DNA of 7,115 bases, from the NCBI GenBank assembly GCA_023392205.1, contig JAEVZN010000601.1, positions 1 to 7,115 on the forward strand. Reading direction: 5' to 3'. This document shows, in pieces, positions 6,174 through 7,115 of the stretch. Below the pieces are notes generated by a model. It made no database searches. It saw only the letters and a list, made by a program, of their open reading frames with translations, and was not told where the DNA came from. Position 1 is the stretch's first letter. Every line of letters starts with the position of its first letter. A program made the position numbers and the translations under genes. The stretch is from Pseudomonadota bacterium. GTDB taxonomy: Bacteria > Pseudomonadota > Alphaproteobacteria > Rhizobiales > Xanthobacteraceae.

Positions 6174-6626
6174 TCAAGCCTTTTGAGACCAGCGGCCGCC
6201 CTCGTCCGGCTGCCAATAGCTCGCTGTGAACCCGCGCGATTTTGCCTCAGTCCATCGCGCACGCGCGCGCTGGACTGCATTGTCGTCCATCCCGTCAAAT
6301 ATCAGCACCAGACGCTCGTAGCTTTCTACGTCCTCAGGGATATCCGCGTCGTCAATCAGAAATCTGACATTCGCGCGATTTGGATTACTTTCGTCGATAG
6401 TCAAAACAATCGGCTGCTCGGTCGCATCCGCTTGCCTCATCGTGCTGTGCGGAAGGAAGCTGTCGTCGCGATAGGTCCAAAGATGCGTATCAAGATATTC
6501 GATGCGCTCTTCCAGCGAAGTTTGCACCACCACCCGCCAGCCTCGCCGGAGAGAGACCTCCAGAAGCTGGGGCAGAACGCGTTCGATGCGCTGATCAGTG
6601 AGATGATAAAAGCGTAATTCTGTCAT
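6174..6626 (-). CDS. holC: DNA polymerase III subunit chi
   Basis: This is a 150-residue protein matching HolC, the chi subunit of the DNA polymerase III clamp-loader complex, which in E. coli links the replisome to single-stranded DNA-binding protein (E. coli chi is 147 residues). Family features are the start M-T-E-L-R-F-Y-H-L, the helix with residues V-L-P-Q-L-L-E (17-23), the HLWTYRDDSFLPH motif (48-60), the ERLVLIFDG strand-turn (104-112) and the ending YWQPDEGGRW (137-146). The ATG at 6626 fits the family N-terminus; no strong Shine-Dalgarno is visible. It begins 48 bases after the pepA stop on the same strand, and the pepA-holC order is also found in other proteobacteria such as E. coli, so co-transcription with pepA is likely. 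The partner psi (HolD) is not seen here and is poorly conserved outside gammaproteobacteria. Confidence 0.93.
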   Translation of the reverse strand: MTELRFYHLTDQRIERVLPQLLEVSLRRGWRVVVQTSLEERIEYLDTHLWTYRDDSFLPHSTMRQADATEQPIVLTIDESNPNRANVRFLIDDADIPEDVESYERLVLIFDGMDDNAVQRARARWTEAKSRGFTASYWQPDEGGRWSQKA

Positions 6627-6674
6627 TGTAAATAAGAACGTCCCGACTGCGCGGCGCGCGCGGGAGCAACAATT

Positions 6675-7115
6675 CTACTTTTCGTAAGCGTCAGCCACCA
6701 GCCTGTCGAGCAACCGGACACCGTAGCCGGATGCCCAACTTTTATTGATGTCGCTTTGCGGCGAGCCCATCCCGGTCCCGGCAATATCCAGGTGCGCCCA
6801 TGGCGTCTTGTCGACGAAACGCTGCAGAAACTGGGCAGCTGTGATTGCACCGCCCATACGGCCGCCGGTATTTTTCATGTCTGCAAATTTGGAATCAATC
6901 TGCTTGTCGTATGCTGGCCCGAGCGGCATCCGCCATACACGTTCGCCTGTTGCCTTACCCGCCTTGTCAAGCCTCTCCGCAAGCTTGTCATCGTTCGAAA
7001 ACAGACCGGCATATTCGTGCCCCAGCGAGACGATGATCGCACCCGTCAACGTGGCAAGGTCGACCATGAATTCCGGTTTGTAAGTTTTTGCTACGTACCA
7101 AAGCACGTCCGCGAG
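6675..7115 (-). CDS. pepA: Leucyl aminopeptidase (M17), C-terminal part
   Basis: These are the last 146 residues of a cytosolic M17 leucyl aminopeptidase, which removes N-terminal residues from peptides using two divalent metal ions. The gene runs off the right edge; about two thirds of a roughly 500-residue protein is missing, including the NTDAEGR metal-binding motif that should lie just outside. Visible family segments are L-A-D-V-L-W-Y directly after that motif, [11 protein letters not shown], the [12 protein letters not shown] stretch, [17 protein letters not shown], the [21 protein letters not shown] loop (near E. coli [21 protein letters not shown]) and [10 protein letters not shown]. 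The C-terminus ends G-Y-G-V-R-L-L-D with a short tail, as in relatives. No damage is seen. It is upstream of holC in the same orientation. Confidence 0.95.
   Translation of the reverse strand, partial: LADVLWYVAKTYKPEFMVDLATLTGAIIVSLGHEYAGLFSNDDKLAERLDKAGKATGERVWRMPLGPAYDKQIDSKFADMKNTGGRMGGAITAAQFLQRFVDKTPWAHLDIAGTGMGSPQSDINKSWASGYGVRLLDRLVADAYEK

Noticed and set aside
6183..6617. Open frame on the + strand opposite holC
   Set aside because: holC matches its family along its full length on the - strand; this is its antisense shadow.
6627..6674. GCGCGC-rich run between pepA and holC as a terminator
   Set aside because: The self-complementary run has no clear loop and no T tract in the direction of transcription.

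Overview
The window looks like chromosomal DNA of a GC-rich alphaproteobacterium, most likely in the Hyphomicrobiales (Bradyrhizobium, Rhodopseudomonas or Xanthobacteraceae-like). This is inferred from the high GC content, the orphan tricarboxylate-type (Bug) binding protein, the adjacent pepA and holC genes, and the general protein character. No search could be run, so the genus is not established.

Left part (1-3106, all on the + strand): an accessory-looking metabolic and transport block. It starts with the 3' part of a YtcJ-like amidohydrolase whose frame is interrupted by one in-frame TAA at 258-260, so the gene appears broken by a nonsense change or a base-call error. A GC-rich hairpin follows, then a probable promoter whose -35 and -10 boxes flank a near-perfect 22-bp palindrome. 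Next come a secreted Bug/TctC substrate-binding protein and, 70 bp later, a ten-helix carrier of the bile acid:sodium symporter / ACR3-like arsenic-resistance superfamily. The last two may be co-transcribed.

Middle (3107-3536): non-coding apart from a very small gene on the - strand, a 17-residue peptide with 11 lysines behind a good Shine-Dalgarno sequence. It converges on the carrier gene across a strong hairpin. Its upstream region also carries an imperfect multi-helix inverted repeat and separates it from the divergent ABC-F gene.

Right part (3537-7115): housekeeping-like. A full ABC-F ATPase (YheS/Uup-like, ribosome-associated class) runs on the + strand and converges, 40 bp apart, on a - strand cluster. 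In transcription order that cluster is pepA (leucyl aminopeptidase, 5' end outside the window), holC (DNA polymerase III chi subunit) and, after a 164-bp gap, a small lipoprotein with a BamE/SmpA-like C-terminal region.

I see no CRISPR array, tRNA, rRNA, insertion sequence or phage gene, and no clear multi-gene novel system. The points most worth checking are the lysine microprotein, the interrupted amidohydrolase, the palindrome in the Bug promoter, and the carrier, which has a conserved-type cysteine but lacks the usual ACR3 glutamate.
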